DNA of 28,312 bases from positions 1-28,312 of the forward strand of contig DASTLT010000016.1 of the NCBI GenBank assembly GCA_035714625.1. Reading direction: 5' to 3'. Each line of letters opens with the position of its first letter. The first letter of the stretch is position 1. This stretch comes from GCA-003244245 sp035714625. Its GTDB lineage: Bacteria > Actinomycetota > Actinomycetes > Mycobacteriales > Pseudonocardiaceae. A program made the translations under genes and the position numbers. Below are positions 1-6,887 of this stretch, piece after piece. The notes beneath the pieces were generated by a model. It was not told the origin of the DNA and did not search any database. It was given only the letters and a program-made list of their open reading frames with translations.

Positions 1-1
1 C

Positions 2-127
2 CGACACCGCACCTATCCCCGCGTCGTCAAACGAGCCCGCCACAACTCCTACCCTGTCAAACGAGCCACCGATACCGGAACCAAACACGACGGACCACCG
101 ACGGTGAACCTGCGCCAGATCGCTTAA
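2..127 (+). pseudogene. C-terminal end of an IS4-like transposase (partial, cut by window edge)
   Basis: An open frame runs from base 2 to a TAA at 125-127 and encodes about 41 residues that are rich in Arg, Lys and His. It contains PRVVKRARHNSYPVKR and a GTKHDGPPTVNL tail. I recognise this basic tail from actinobacterial IS4-family (DDE) transposases, but recognition is from memory and only the last few percent of the protein is present. The catalytic residues would lie upstream, outside the window. The insertion-sequence end should lie just past the stop, within about 128-141, because the next recognisable protein fragment begins there. Other DDE families remain possible. Confidence 0.6.
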
Positions 128-128
128 C

Positions 129-317
129 TTAGCGGCATTGGACCTGGAGGTCGCTGCCGCGCTGGGCATGCAGTCGATTCGTTTGGCTGAGAGCTTGGAA
201 TCAAGTACAGGGGCCGCTCATCTCCGCGACCTGTATTGGCGGCTGAAGCCACACGCCAGGGTTCCGGCAGTGCGGGACTTCTTGGAGCGGGCGCGGGTTT
301 TCGTGGCAGGCACATGA
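129..317 (+). pseudogene. Orphan C-terminus of an HTH/TPR-type regulator, 5' end missing
   Basis: A reading frame from about 129 to a TGA at 315-317 encodes the last 60 or so residues of a protein. It includes the stretches RLAESLESSTGAAHLRDLYW and PHARVPAVRDFLERAR. By eye, about 39 of 54 positions match the C-terminus of the zinc-ribbon HTH-TPR regulator at 9216-10897, once that gene's frameshift is corrected. The frame has no plausible start and an in-frame TGA near 105. It is therefore a decapitated paralogue abutting the insertion-sequence tail. The likely history is IS insertion or IS-mediated deletion that removed the N-terminal zinc ribbon, HTH and most TPRs. It should be non-functional. 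Confidence 0.6.
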
Positions 318-386
318 TCGACCGAACTCGCATCCTGTGCTCGGAACTCTCTCGCGGGGGCCCTTGGATCGCTGTCGAGGTGGAGG

Positions 387-543
387 GGTGGTCAGTCGTC
401 CCGTCAGGATGACAGCGATGCACCCAACACACCGGCGAGCTATCCTTCTCGCTGGCTTGGTATCGGAGCTAAGCATCGAAGCCCGCCTCATGTAGCAATT
501 GCGCAACACGATGCGACAGGTTGGAGTCGAGAAGGAGCTTCAC
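387..543 (-). pseudogene. DUF5615-type (PIN-like) toxin gene with internal deletion
   Basis: A GTG start at 543-541 overlaps the stop of the DUF433 antitoxin as GTGA. It gives VKLLLDSNLSHRVAQLLHEA followed by GFDA and a TAG at 471-469. The opening, with its early Asp (LLLDSNLS), is the classic N-terminus of DUF5615 PIN-like toxins that pair with DUF433 antitoxins. Directly after the stop, in a shifted frame, comes LSSDT and then an AVILTGRLTTP-like stretch. In intact family members the SSDT motif lies roughly 25-30 residues further on. The simplest reading is an internal deletion joining GFDA to SSDT, which destroyed the frame and the central acidic residues. Bases 318-386 hold nothing I can identify. 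Confidence 0.6.
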
Positions 544-770
544 TGCCCGGCGGTGAGCGGCAGTTGGCGTTCCTGAACCGCTGCGGCGGCGTACTCCAGA
601 GCAGCGAGGATGTCGGCGGGCTCCAGGTCAGGGAAGTCCTCCAGGATCTCCCGCGTGGCACGTCCGGCCGCTAACGGGCCCAGAACAGTGCTGACGGGGA
701 TCCGGAGATCACGGATGCACGGCAGCCCACCCATCTTCTGGTGGTCGATGCTGATCCGCTCGAACGGCAT
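540..770 (-). CDS. DUF433 domain antitoxin
   Basis: A 76-residue protein matching the DUF433 family (VapB-like antitoxins). It opens with MPFERISIDHQKMGGLPCIR, continues with the signature RIPVSTVLGPLAAG, and then has EILEDFPDLEPADILAALEY, which forms the small HTH-like fold. DUF433 proteins usually precede, and neutralise, a DUF5615 PIN-like toxin. Here the antitoxin stop (542-540) overlaps the toxin GTG start (543-541), the expected translational coupling. The toxin is broken, so this antitoxin is now unpaired. It may persist as a DNA-binding autorepressor or as an anti-addiction factor against a related toxin elsewhere. The start codon is the only one giving the full domain. Confidence 0.8.
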   Translation of the reverse strand: MPFERISIDHQKMGGLPCIRDLRIPVSTVLGPLAAGRATREILEDFPDLEPADILAALEYAAAAVQERQLPLTAGQ

Positions 771-970
771 CGTCGGGCGACCTCCCGATGATCATCTTTG
801 CTCCGGTCCGACCGGTTTTGCCAGCTCGCGGCGATGTCCTCCACCACGATGGTGGCCCGACTGTAGCGGCCCCCGGTCAGCCGGGCTGCGCGGGAAGCAG
901 CGGGGCCGGCCAGGGGCCGCGGTGGAACGAACCGGACGCGGGGTGCAGCGGGTCGCCGGCATCAACCAGC

Positions 971-1996
971 TCAGGCTGAGCTCGGGTCGGTGCTATCACT
1001 GTCCGGACTGGTCATCAAGGGGGTTTCGAGGGCCGCTGGGGGCGTGTCGGGCGGCAGCGCCCGGCGGGGGACGGGGAACACCGGCCCGGAGTGCACCGGA
1101 CCGGAGTGCGCCGGCCCGGAGTGCACCAGGTCGGAGTGCGCCAGGCCGGGATGGACCAGGCCGGGGTGCCGGGGGGCGGTGGCCTGCTGCAGGTAGCGGG
1201 AGGTGCTGCGGTTGATCAGGTCGATCTGGTCCTCCAGCTCCCGGGCACTGTCTTCGTAGTCGCGCTGGACCCGCAGGTGACGCTGCACCAGGCGGGTGTA
1301 GTAGGCCAGGTCGCCCTGCTCGGGCGAGCCGTCCCGGAAGGCGATCCAGAACACCAGCCAGGCCGAGATCAGCATGACCACCGACACCAGCAGCGCCAGC
1401 ACGAGAGCCAGGTTGTTGAGGCTGCTCAACAGGCCCTCGGTCCAGACCCGGACGAACATCGCGGTGGCGATCAGCACAACGAGCAGTGCCACCCCGACCA
1501 TGCTGATCTTCGAGCCGACGGTGAGCTGGCGTACCTGCAACTGGCGGCGGTGGTTCTTGTTCTGCCGCTGGTCGTGGCCCAGGTGGTAGAGCGCGCTCGC
1601 CGCGCCGCCGGTGGCGAGCAGCGAGACGACCACGCTGATCGCCAGCGGCAGCCGCATCGGGTTGCTCCAGTCCACGTTGAACACCGAGCTGACCAGCCAC
1701 AGCATGATCGGGAAGTCGATGACCGCAACCACCGTCAGGATCAGCACCTTGGCAGCGCGGGATACGCCCCGATGTCGCTGGCTGCCGTGGGCTTCCTCGG
1801 TGTCGATCGCGTCGCCGAGCATCTTGGCCCGGTCCTGGGCCTCAGCGAGGGTGAGCTGCTGGCCGCGCGGGCCGGTCACCGGGGTGTCCAGCACCCGCTC
1901 GGCGCGGTAGCGCAGCCCCTTGATCTGGGTGACCAGCCCTTCGATGGAGTCGGCGGGGGTGGGGGGCAGGTTGATCGGGGGATTGAAGTGGGTCAT
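971..1996 (-). CDS. Hypothetical multi-pass membrane protein with repetitive C-terminus
   Basis: About 341 residues. There are four hydrophobic segments in two pairs: VLILTVVAVIDFPIMLWLVS plus LAISVVVSLLATGG near residues 85-140, and VGVALLVVLIATAMFV plus LVLALLVSVVMLISAWLVFW near 170-220. A helical region with coiled-coil character follows (LVQRHLRVQRDYEDSARELE). The C-terminus is low-complexity and built from pentapeptides of the type HSGPV / HPGLA, encoded by six 15-bp tandem units. It lies 30 bp downstream of the OmpA-like lipoprotein gene on the same strand, so they likely form one operon. An AAGGAG lies 6-9 bases upstream of a GTG (1999) and an ATG (1996); either could be the start. I recognise no named family, so function is unknown, perhaps an envelope role with its neighbour. 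Confidence 0.75.
   Translation of the reverse strand: MTHFNPPINLPPTPADSIEGLVTQIKGLRYRAERVLDTPVTGPRGQQLTLAEAQDRAKMLGDAIDTEEAHGSQRHRGVSRAAKVLILTVVAVIDFPIMLWLVSSVFNVDWSNPMRLPLAISVVVSLLATGGAASALYHLGHDQRQNKNHRRQLQVRQLTVGSKISMVGVALLVVLIATAMFVRVWTEGLLSSLNNLALVLALLVSVVMLISAWLVFWIAFRDGSPEQGDLAYYTRLVQRHLRVQRDYEDSARELEDQIDLINRSTSRYLQQATAPRHPGLVHPGLAHSDLVHSGPAHSGPVHSGPVFPVPRRALPPDTPPAALETPLMTSPDSDSTDPSSA
1079..1168. repeat. Six tandem 15-bp repeats inside the membrane-protein gene
   Basis: Six head-to-tail 15-bp units, the first reading CACCGGCCCGGAGTG on the plus strand, with up to several mismatches in later copies. Because 15 is a multiple of three, the array stays in frame and encodes pentapeptides (HSGPV, HSGPA, HSDLV, HPGLA, HPGLV) at the C-terminus of the minus-strand membrane protein. 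Copies degrade from left to right. This suggests recent expansion at the left edge by slipped-strand replication, and the array is likely length-variable between strains. Confidence 0.9.
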
Positions 1997-2026
1997 CACG
2001 GCTTTCTCCTTCGGGGGTGCTGAGGG

Positions 2027-3199
2027 TTAGTAGGTGATCTCGACGCGACGCATCTGCATCGCGCGTGTTTCGTCGAACCCGCCGCCGGTCACGGCGGTCA
2101 TCCCGGGGGCCGCACCACCCCCGCGGACGTCGATCCGGTGGGTGACTCCGGCACGGGCCAGCGCCTCCGCGACGGCCTGTGCCCGCTGCTGGGAAAGCTG
2201 CAGCCGGCCCGCGGTGGTGGATCCTGGCGGGTCCGCGGTGTACCCGCGGATGGCGACTGTGGCGTCCGGGTGGCCGCTGAGCTTGGCAGTGATCCGGGCA
2301 GCGGTCGCACCCAGCAGCTCGACGGCCGCTGGGGACAGCGCCGCGGAGTCACCGGCGAAGCCCAGCACCCGGTCCGACAGCGTGGTGGTGACCTCCCCGT
2401 GCGGGCCGGTCACCGAGGTGACGTCGGGGATCGGGACGACCGGCATCGCGGCGGTCGCGGCCGGTGGGGTGGCGGCCAGCCGGGCGTCGTCGACCTGGCA
2501 GGACTTCGCGGTGGCCGCGCAGATGGCTGTCCAGTAGGCGGTGAGCTTGTCCCGGGTGGGCTTGGGCAGTGGCGGCTGGTCTCCGGCGGTGGCACCCAGC
2601 CCGGTGAACAGCACCCGCCATCCGGTGAGGTCGGGCAACAAGCCCCGCTGGCGCAACTGTGCGACGATCTGCTCCGGCTCGGCGTGCCAGCCGACCTGGC
2701 GTAGGTCGAGCCCGCCGTCGGTGCTCAGCCCGTTGCTGACGATGATGAGCACCCCCGGGTCGGCGCCTGCGATGGCGTCGTCGATGCCCTGCAGCAGGTC
2801 CATGCCGGGCTGGGTGGCGGCGGTCGCGGCCACCGTTTCGCTGATCTGGTGCAGGTTGCGCTTGATCAGGGCCTGGCGTTGCATGCCGTGCTCGACCGCG
2901 CCGTTGGCCCGCCGCGGGGTGAGCGGCAGCACCTGGCTGAGCTGCCCGTCGGCGGTGCTGACCAGCGCCGTGCTGCTCCGGCCGGCCGGGCCGTCACTGG
3001 CGTTGGGGCTGTCCGCCGCGGCCCGCAGCTCCGCCAGCGCGGCGGTGGTCAGCATCGGGCGGGGCTCGTGCCGGGTCGCGGTGGCGAGCACCACCACCTG
3101 GCCTGCCGGCACCGTCGCGCCGGGCGCCGGCGCGCACCCGGCCAGCGCCGCCAGCGCGAGGCTGCCCGCAACTGTGCAGGCCGCAATTCTGGAAGTCAT
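2027..3199 (-). CDS. OmpA-family lipoprotein
   Basis: 390 residues. The signal peptide carries a lipobox LAGC with Cys22 as the predicted lipidation site (N-terminus MTSRIAACTVAGSLALAALA). The middle (residues about 30-240) has a von-Willebrand-like pattern with VLIIVSNGLSTDGG and GWRVLFTGLGATAG. The C-terminus (about 250-390) is an OmpA/MotB peptidoglycan-binding-type domain. It includes VLGFAGDSAALSPAAVELL, AIRGYTADPPGS and RLQLSQQRAQAVAEALARAG, and ends in RRVEITY. Secreted lipoproteins of this architecture are common in actinomycetes, and the OmpA domain would contact peptidoglycan from outside the membrane. GGGAG lies about 9 bases before the ATG. The downstream membrane protein is probably co-transcribed. 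Substrate or partner is unknown. Confidence 0.85.
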   Translation of the reverse strand: MTSRIAACTVAGSLALAALAGCAPAPGATVPAGQVVVLATATRHEPRPMLTTAALAELRAAADSPNASDGPAGRSSTALVSTADGQLSQVLPLTPRRANGAVEHGMQRQALIKRNLHQISETVAATAATQPGMDLLQGIDDAIAGADPGVLIIVSNGLSTDGGLDLRQVGWHAEPEQIVAQLRQRGLLPDLTGWRVLFTGLGATAGDQPPLPKPTRDKLTAYWTAICAATAKSCQVDDARLAATPPAATAAMPVVPIPDVTSVTGPHGEVTTTLSDRVLGFAGDSAALSPAAVELLGATAARITAKLSGHPDATVAIRGYTADPPGSTTAGRLQLSQQRAQAVAEALARAGVTHRIDVRGGGAAPGMTAVTGGGFDETRAMQMRRVEITY

Positions 3200-3567
3200 C
3201 GCTGAGCTCCCCCTTCAAGATGGGCTGGACGTCAGGCGCGTCCGGACACCAGGCCCGCACACCCCCTGGCGGCCGTTGCGCTACGTTGCGTATCACTCTT
3301 GCCAGCCCTATCGAGGTCGCATGGCCGTGCGCTACATGCCGGTAGCCGGCGCCGCTGGCAGTGACCACCGGAAAGGCGGGATGCCAGAGCTGCCCAGCTT
3401 TGTTACTGCAGCTCAGCGGGTGCGCACGACTTACTGGATGGGTGAGACCGTGGTGAAGAGTTAACCCGTTCGGAGGACGGCCGCCCTCGATGCCGCGCGG
3501 GGTGGTCGCACTGAAGGTGAGAGACTCCGGGCCGAAACGAGACGTACCACCCGAGAAGGGGGTGTTG
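3200..3567. promoter_or_regulatory. Divergent intergenic region between lipoprotein and TetR genes
   Basis: About 370 bases separate two divergent genes, so promoters for both should be here. I see a 10-bp-spaced direct repeat GTTGCG...GTTGCG (3275-3280 and 3285-3290) in a locally AT-richer patch. Further right is a segment with GTTAACCCGTTCGG near 3460. No clear symmetrical TetR operator stands out. Assigning the repeat as a binding site for the adjacent TetR protein is inference only. Confidence 0.3.
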
Positions 3568-4203
3568 ATGACGCCCGAGAGCACTGCTCGTCCCGCGCCG
3601 TCAGCGGGGGATGACCAGGCCAGACCCGGACGTCGCCGCTGTCCCCAGGCTCATGAGGCGATCCTGGAGGCCACGATCGAGATCCTGCAGGAAGTCGGGT
3701 ACCCGCGGCTCACCGTCGAAGGCGTCGCCGCCCGCGCCGGGGTCGGCAAGACCACCATCTACCGGTGGTGGCCCACCAAGAGCAGCCTGGTCCTCGAGGC
3801 GATCAACCGATGCCTGGACCTCCCGTCGCCGCAGCCCACCGGAGACACCCGCGCCGACGTCCGCGCCGTCGTCCAGCGCATCGCCGACACCTTCGGCCGC
3901 CCACCCCTGGGCGAGGTGCTGCCCAGCCTGGCCGTCGACCTGACCCGTGAGCCCGAGACGGCAGCGGCGCTGCGCGCCATGCTCGGCCCGCGCCGAGCGG
4001 CCAACGCCGCGGTGCTCTACAGCGCCGTCGGTCGGGGCGATCTGCCGCAGGACCTCGACGCGCACGCCCTGCTCGACGTCGTCGCCGGCGCCATCCTCTA
4101 CCGCTGCATGCTGCGCTCCGCCCCCACCGCGACCCTGATCGACCAGCTCACCGACCTGATCCTGGACGGCCGCCTGCCCCGCACCCCGGCCCCCGCGTGG
4201 TGA
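3568..4203 (+). CDS. TetR/AcrR-family transcriptional regulator
   Basis: About 211 residues. An N-terminal HTH covers roughly residues 25-75: AILEATIEILQEVGYPRLTV, then EGVAARAGVGKTTIYRWWPTKSSLV, which is a textbook TetR recognition helix (KTTIYRWW). The C-terminal ligand and dimer domain resembles TetR_C_11/16-type regulators (SLAVDLTREPETAAALRAML, then LLDVVAGAILYRCML). The chosen ATG is preceded by AAGGGGG at a 5-base gap; an upstream in-frame extension to 3490 lacks family similarity. TetR proteins usually repress a divergent or downstream transporter or enzyme. Here the divergent gene is the OmpA-like lipoprotein operon and the CPBP protease gene is convergent, so the lipoprotein operon is the first candidate target. 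Confidence 0.9.
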   Translation: MTPESTARPAPSAGDDQARPGRRRCPQAHEAILEATIEILQEVGYPRLTVEGVAARAGVGKTTIYRWWPTKSSLVLEAINRCLDLPSPQPTGDTRADVRAVVQRIADTFGRPPLGEVLPSLAVDLTREPETAAALRAMLGPRRAANAAVLYSAVGRGDLPQDLDAHALLDVVAGAILYRCMLRSAPTATLIDQLTDLILDGRLPRTPAPAW

Positions 4204-4267
4204 CCGTACCCTGTGACACCCAGGATTCCAGCCGACGGCACTGCCGTTTCGCGTCCCCTGACAGGTG

Positions 4268-5098
4268 CTACGGCAACCAGCCGAGGCGGCCGTGTAGCAC
4301 CGCATATCCGACGAACGCCACGACGTCGATCACCGCGTGCCCGATCACCAGCGCCCACAGTCGCCGGGTGCGCTGCCACACCTGGCCGAACACCAGGCCC
4401 ATCACCACGTTGCCGAGGAACCCGCCGAATCCCTGGTAGAGGTGGTAGGAGCCGCGGAGCAGCGCGCTGGCCACCAGAGCACCGCTGGCCCCCCACCCGA
4501 GCTGGCGCAGCCGGGTGATCAGGTACCCCACCACCAGCAGTTCCTCGGCCAGCGCGTTGGCTACCGCCGAGGCGAGCAGCACCGGGACCCGCCACCAGGT
4601 GTCGTCCAGCGCCGAGGGCAGCACGGTGAGGTTGAGCCCCACTGCCCGGGCGATGAGGTACAGGCCCAGTCCCGGTATCCCGATCGCGGCGGCCAGCCCG
4701 ACGCCGAGGCTGGCATCCCGGCGCAGGGCGCCGCGGTCCAGGCCCAGGCTGCGCAACCGCACCCCGCTGCGCCACAGCAGGTAGCCGCCCAGCCCACCCC
4801 AGGCGATGAGCTGGATCACCCCGGTGACCTGGTAGGCCAGATCCAGCAGGGGGATCTGCCGGGCTGGCGCGTTGATCGCCACCGCCTGGTCGGGCAGGGC
4901 CGCCGGCGCGAGCAGGGCGTCCAGCAGTGCCAGCAGGCCGCGCAGCCCGGCGAGTCCCAGCGTGGCGGCCAGCACCAGGACGAGCTCCACGACCAGTGCC
5001 CGGCGCTGCCCCGGGTCGGTGATCACCTCGGTCTGCTCCGGGTGCGCGGTCGCCAGCCACTGCCGCAGCCCACCGGCCTGTGCTTCCACGCCCGGCAC
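4268..5098 (-). CDS. CPBP-family intramembrane glutamic endopeptidase
   Basis: 276 residues with about seven hydrophobic segments. The CPBP (CAAX protease / bacteriocin-processing) motifs are present. Motif 1 is the EE pair in NALAEELLVVGYLITRLRQ. Motif 2 is the His in LRGSYHLYQGFGG. The third conserved segment is GNVVMGLVFGQVWQRT, followed by the His of VIGHAVIDV. Motif 1 here is EELLVVGY rather than the commoner EExxxR, a variant I recall from actinobacterial members. These enzymes cleave within membranes; substrates in actinomycetes are mostly unknown. The gene converges with the TetR gene and diverges from the LprD-like operon, with only about 50 bp between their starts. GTG/ATG alternatives exist upstream of MPGVEAQ, so the start is moderately sure. 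Confidence 0.85.
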   Translation of the reverse strand: MPGVEAQAGGLRQWLATAHPEQTEVITDPGQRRALVVELVLVLAATLGLAGLRGLLALLDALLAPAALPDQAVAINAPARQIPLLDLAYQVTGVIQLIAWGGLGGYLLWRSGVRLRSLGLDRGALRRDASLGVGLAAAIGIPGLGLYLIARAVGLNLTVLPSALDDTWWRVPVLLASAVANALAEELLVVGYLITRLRQLGWGASGALVASALLRGSYHLYQGFGGFLGNVVMGLVFGQVWQRTRRLWALVIGHAVIDVVAFVGYAVLHGRLGWLP

Positions 5099-5145
5099 GC
5101 TATCCGCTCGTGTCCCCGCCCACGCCGGGGTGGGGGGCGGTGCGT

Positions 5146-5574
5146 ATGGTGAACTGCGTGTGGCGGTTCGTGCTCTCCCGGCGGTGGTGGGCAGGTCACG
5201 TGCTGGTCGCGGCGGGGTGTGGGCTGTTTCTGGGGCTGGCCCGCTGGCAATGGGACCGGGCCCATTCGATCACCGGCGACTGGCAGAACCTCGGCTATGC
5301 GCTGCAGTGGCCGCTGTTCGCGGTCGTGCTGCTCGCCGCCTGGCTCCGGTTTCTCTGGCTGGAGCAGCACCGGGGCCCCGTGGAGCTACCTCCCGATGTC
5401 GGCGAGCATCCAGGCCCAGCACCGGAAACGGCATCAGTACCGCTGCCCCCTGCCCGGGAGGCAGCGCGGCCCGCGGTTCGAGGCTCCGCACCCGGAGAGG
5501 ACAATCCTGACGATGAGCTTGCCGCATACAACGCCTACCTCGCCCAGCTCGCCGAGCAGGACCAGCGGCGCTGA
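5146..5574 (+). CDS. LprD-like membrane/lipoprotein of actinobacteria
   Basis: 142 residues. The N-terminus has a hydrophobic segment with a lipobox-like VAAGC (Cys25). It is followed by the conserved block LARWQWDRAHSITGDWQNLG and YALQWPLFAVVLLAAWLRF, a second membrane segment. This pattern (W-QW-R...TG-QNLGYALQWP) matches mycobacterial LprD (Rv1343c) as I remember it. The C-terminus is Pro/Glu-rich and acidic (DDELAAYNAYLAQLAEQD). In mycobacteria the neighbour is a DUF3817 gene (Rv1342c), and the same pairing is seen here, which supports the assignment. The next gene overlaps in another frame, so translation is probably coupled. Molecular function is unknown. Confidence 0.8.
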   Translation: MVNCVWRFVLSRRWWAGHVLVAAGCGLFLGLARWQWDRAHSITGDWQNLGYALQWPLFAVVLLAAWLRFLWLEQHRGPVELPPDVGEHPGPAPETASVPLPPAREAARPAVRGSAPGEDNPDDELAAYNAYLAQLAEQDQRR

Positions 5575-5899
5575 CGCTCGGCCGGTGGTCCGGCGGTTGC
5601 TGGCTTATCGGGTGATGGCCTACGTGACCGGTGTCCTGCTGCTGCTGTTGTGCACGTCGATGGTGCTCAAGTACGGCTTCGGCAACGACGTGCTGAACTG
5701 GAGCGCCTACGCGCACGGCTGGATGTACATGGTGTACCTGATCACCGTGGTGCTGCTGGGCACTGCGGTGCGCTGGCGTCCCGGGCGGATGGTGTTGGTG
5801 GCGCTGGCCGGCACGATCCCGCTGATGTCCTTCGTCGCCGAACGCAGCGTGACCCGTGAGGTGCGCACCCGGCTGGGTGCATCGGCAGGGGGCCGGTGA
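5513..5899 (+). CDS. DUF3817 domain membrane protein
   Basis: 128 residues. After a Ser/Thr/Pro-rich start comes VVRRLLAYRVMAYVTGVLLL, then WSAYAHGWMYMVYLITVVLL and MVLVALAGTIPLMSFVAERS. These three membrane segments and the HGW / ERxVTREVR signatures are typical of DUF3817, a family found widely in actinobacteria and bacilli. I chose the ATG at 5513, which overlaps the upstream LprD-like gene by 62 bases and has GGAGAGG about 12 bases before it. A GTG near 5585 would give a shorter protein with the whole domain. The stop (5897-5899) overlaps the next GTG start. Function is unknown; mycobacterial homologues sit in the same pair. Confidence 0.85.
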   Translation: MSLPHTTPTSPSSPSRTSGADARPVVRRLLAYRVMAYVTGVLLLLLCTSMVLKYGFGNDVLNWSAYAHGWMYMVYLITVVLLGTAVRWRPGRMVLVALAGTIPLMSFVAERSVTREVRTRLGASAGGR

Positions 5900-6846
5900 C
5901 CGACGGGGGCAGGGTGGCCCGATCGCGCGCCAGTAAGGTCCCCCAGGTGTCATCGGTGTTGAACCTGCATTCCCCCGGTCCGCGAGGGGTCTCGCCACTG
6001 CTCGCCCACCTGGTCGACGACGCTGCGCTTTTCCCGCCGGCCAGGGCGAGCATGGCCGACGCCGTCCGGCGTCACCTTGACGCGCGCAGCGAGGTGTACG
6101 CCTGGGTGGTCGGTTTCTTCCTCTGCCCGACCTCCCGGCTCAGCGAGTTGGTCATCCAGTTGCGCAAGCGCCCACCCGCCCAGCCGCTGACCCTGTCGTT
6201 GGTGGCCGATACCGGGCTGGGGGGCCTGCCCAAGGCGATCTCCACCGCGCTGGACAACGGAAAGCTGGTCGATGTCCGGATGGTCGAGGTGCCCGCACCG
6301 TCTGATGTGGACGCCAACTGGCTGGTGCAGCTCACCGAGTTCGTGCCGGACGACGTGGTGCGGGTGGTCGAGCCGCGCCGGGGCAGGCCGGACTGGCTGA
6401 CCGGGGTGCGCCGGGTCGCCGAGGCGGGGTGCTGGCCCAAGCTGCGCTGCGGCGGGCAGGCCAGCGAGTCCTTTCCCACCGTCGAGGAGGTAGCCGAGTT
6501 CCTGGCCGTCGCCACCGGCACCGGACGCTCGTTCAAGGCCACCGCCGGGTTGCATCATTCGGTGCGCCACCATGATGAGTCCACCGGGCTCACCCACCAC
6601 GGGCTGCTCAACATGCTGGTCGGCACGGCGCGGGCGGTGTCGGGTGCGAGCGTGCATGAGGCGTTGCGCTGCACCGACCCCACGGTGCTGGCCGCCGAGG
6701 CGCGGGCGCTGTCCGACGACGACGCGCGGGGGGTGCGCGAGGTGTTCGCCTGCTACGGGTCGGCTTCGCTGACCGAGCCAGTGGCCGATCTGATCCGGTT
6801 GGGCCTGCTCCCCGAGCCGGACCGGCACCGCAGTGCCTCCGGATGA
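5896..6846 (+). CDS. Conserved actinobacterial protein of unknown function
   Basis: 316 residues, soluble. The GTG start overlaps the DUF3817 stop as GTGA, so it is the third gene of a coupled operon; an internal GTG near 5947 is a possible alternative start. I recognise no named domain. Visible features are LLAHLVDDAALFPPARASMA near the N-terminus, alternating strands and helices (LTLSLVADTGLGGLPKAI), and a FKATAGLHHSVRHH motif with several His residues near residue 215. A TGLTHHGLLNMLVGTARAVS segment follows. The strand-helix alternation and the K-A-G-LHH motif would fit a TIM-barrel fold, but this is only a guess. The last codons lie in a 17-bp tandem repeat that also copies the stop. Confidence 0.7.
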   Translation: MTDGGRVARSRASKVPQVSSVLNLHSPGPRGVSPLLAHLVDDAALFPPARASMADAVRRHLDARSEVYAWVVGFFLCPTSRLSELVIQLRKRPPAQPLTLSLVADTGLGGLPKAISTALDNGKLVDVRMVEVPAPSDVDANWLVQLTEFVPDDVVRVVEPRRGRPDWLTGVRRVAEAGCWPKLRCGGQASESFPTVEEVAEFLAVATGTGRSFKATAGLHHSVRHHDESTGLTHHGLLNMLVGTARAVSGASVHEALRCTDPTVLAAEARALSDDDARGVREVFACYGSASLTEPVADLIRLGLLPEPDRHRSASG

Positions 6847-6880
6847 CCAGTGCCTCCGGATGACCAGTGCCTCCGGATGA
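6831..6880. repeat. 17-bp tandem repeat (three copies) spanning a stop codon
   Basis: Three head-to-tail copies of CAGTGCCTCCGGATGAC, the last differing in its final base. The first copy contains the last codons and the TGA stop of the preceding plus-strand gene. The next two copies each carry another TGA and lie between this gene and the convergent transporter gene. This looks like slipped-strand duplication of a gene terminus. Confidence 0.95.
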
Positions 6881-6887
6881 GCAGCGC

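Noticed and set aside
1079..1168. CRISPR-like array
   Set aside because: Units are 15 bp, contiguous and without spacers; they are coding tandem repeats.
1091..2023. 310-residue plus-strand frame opposite the membrane protein
   Set aside because: Antisense shadow, Gln/His/Asp-rich, no family resemblance.
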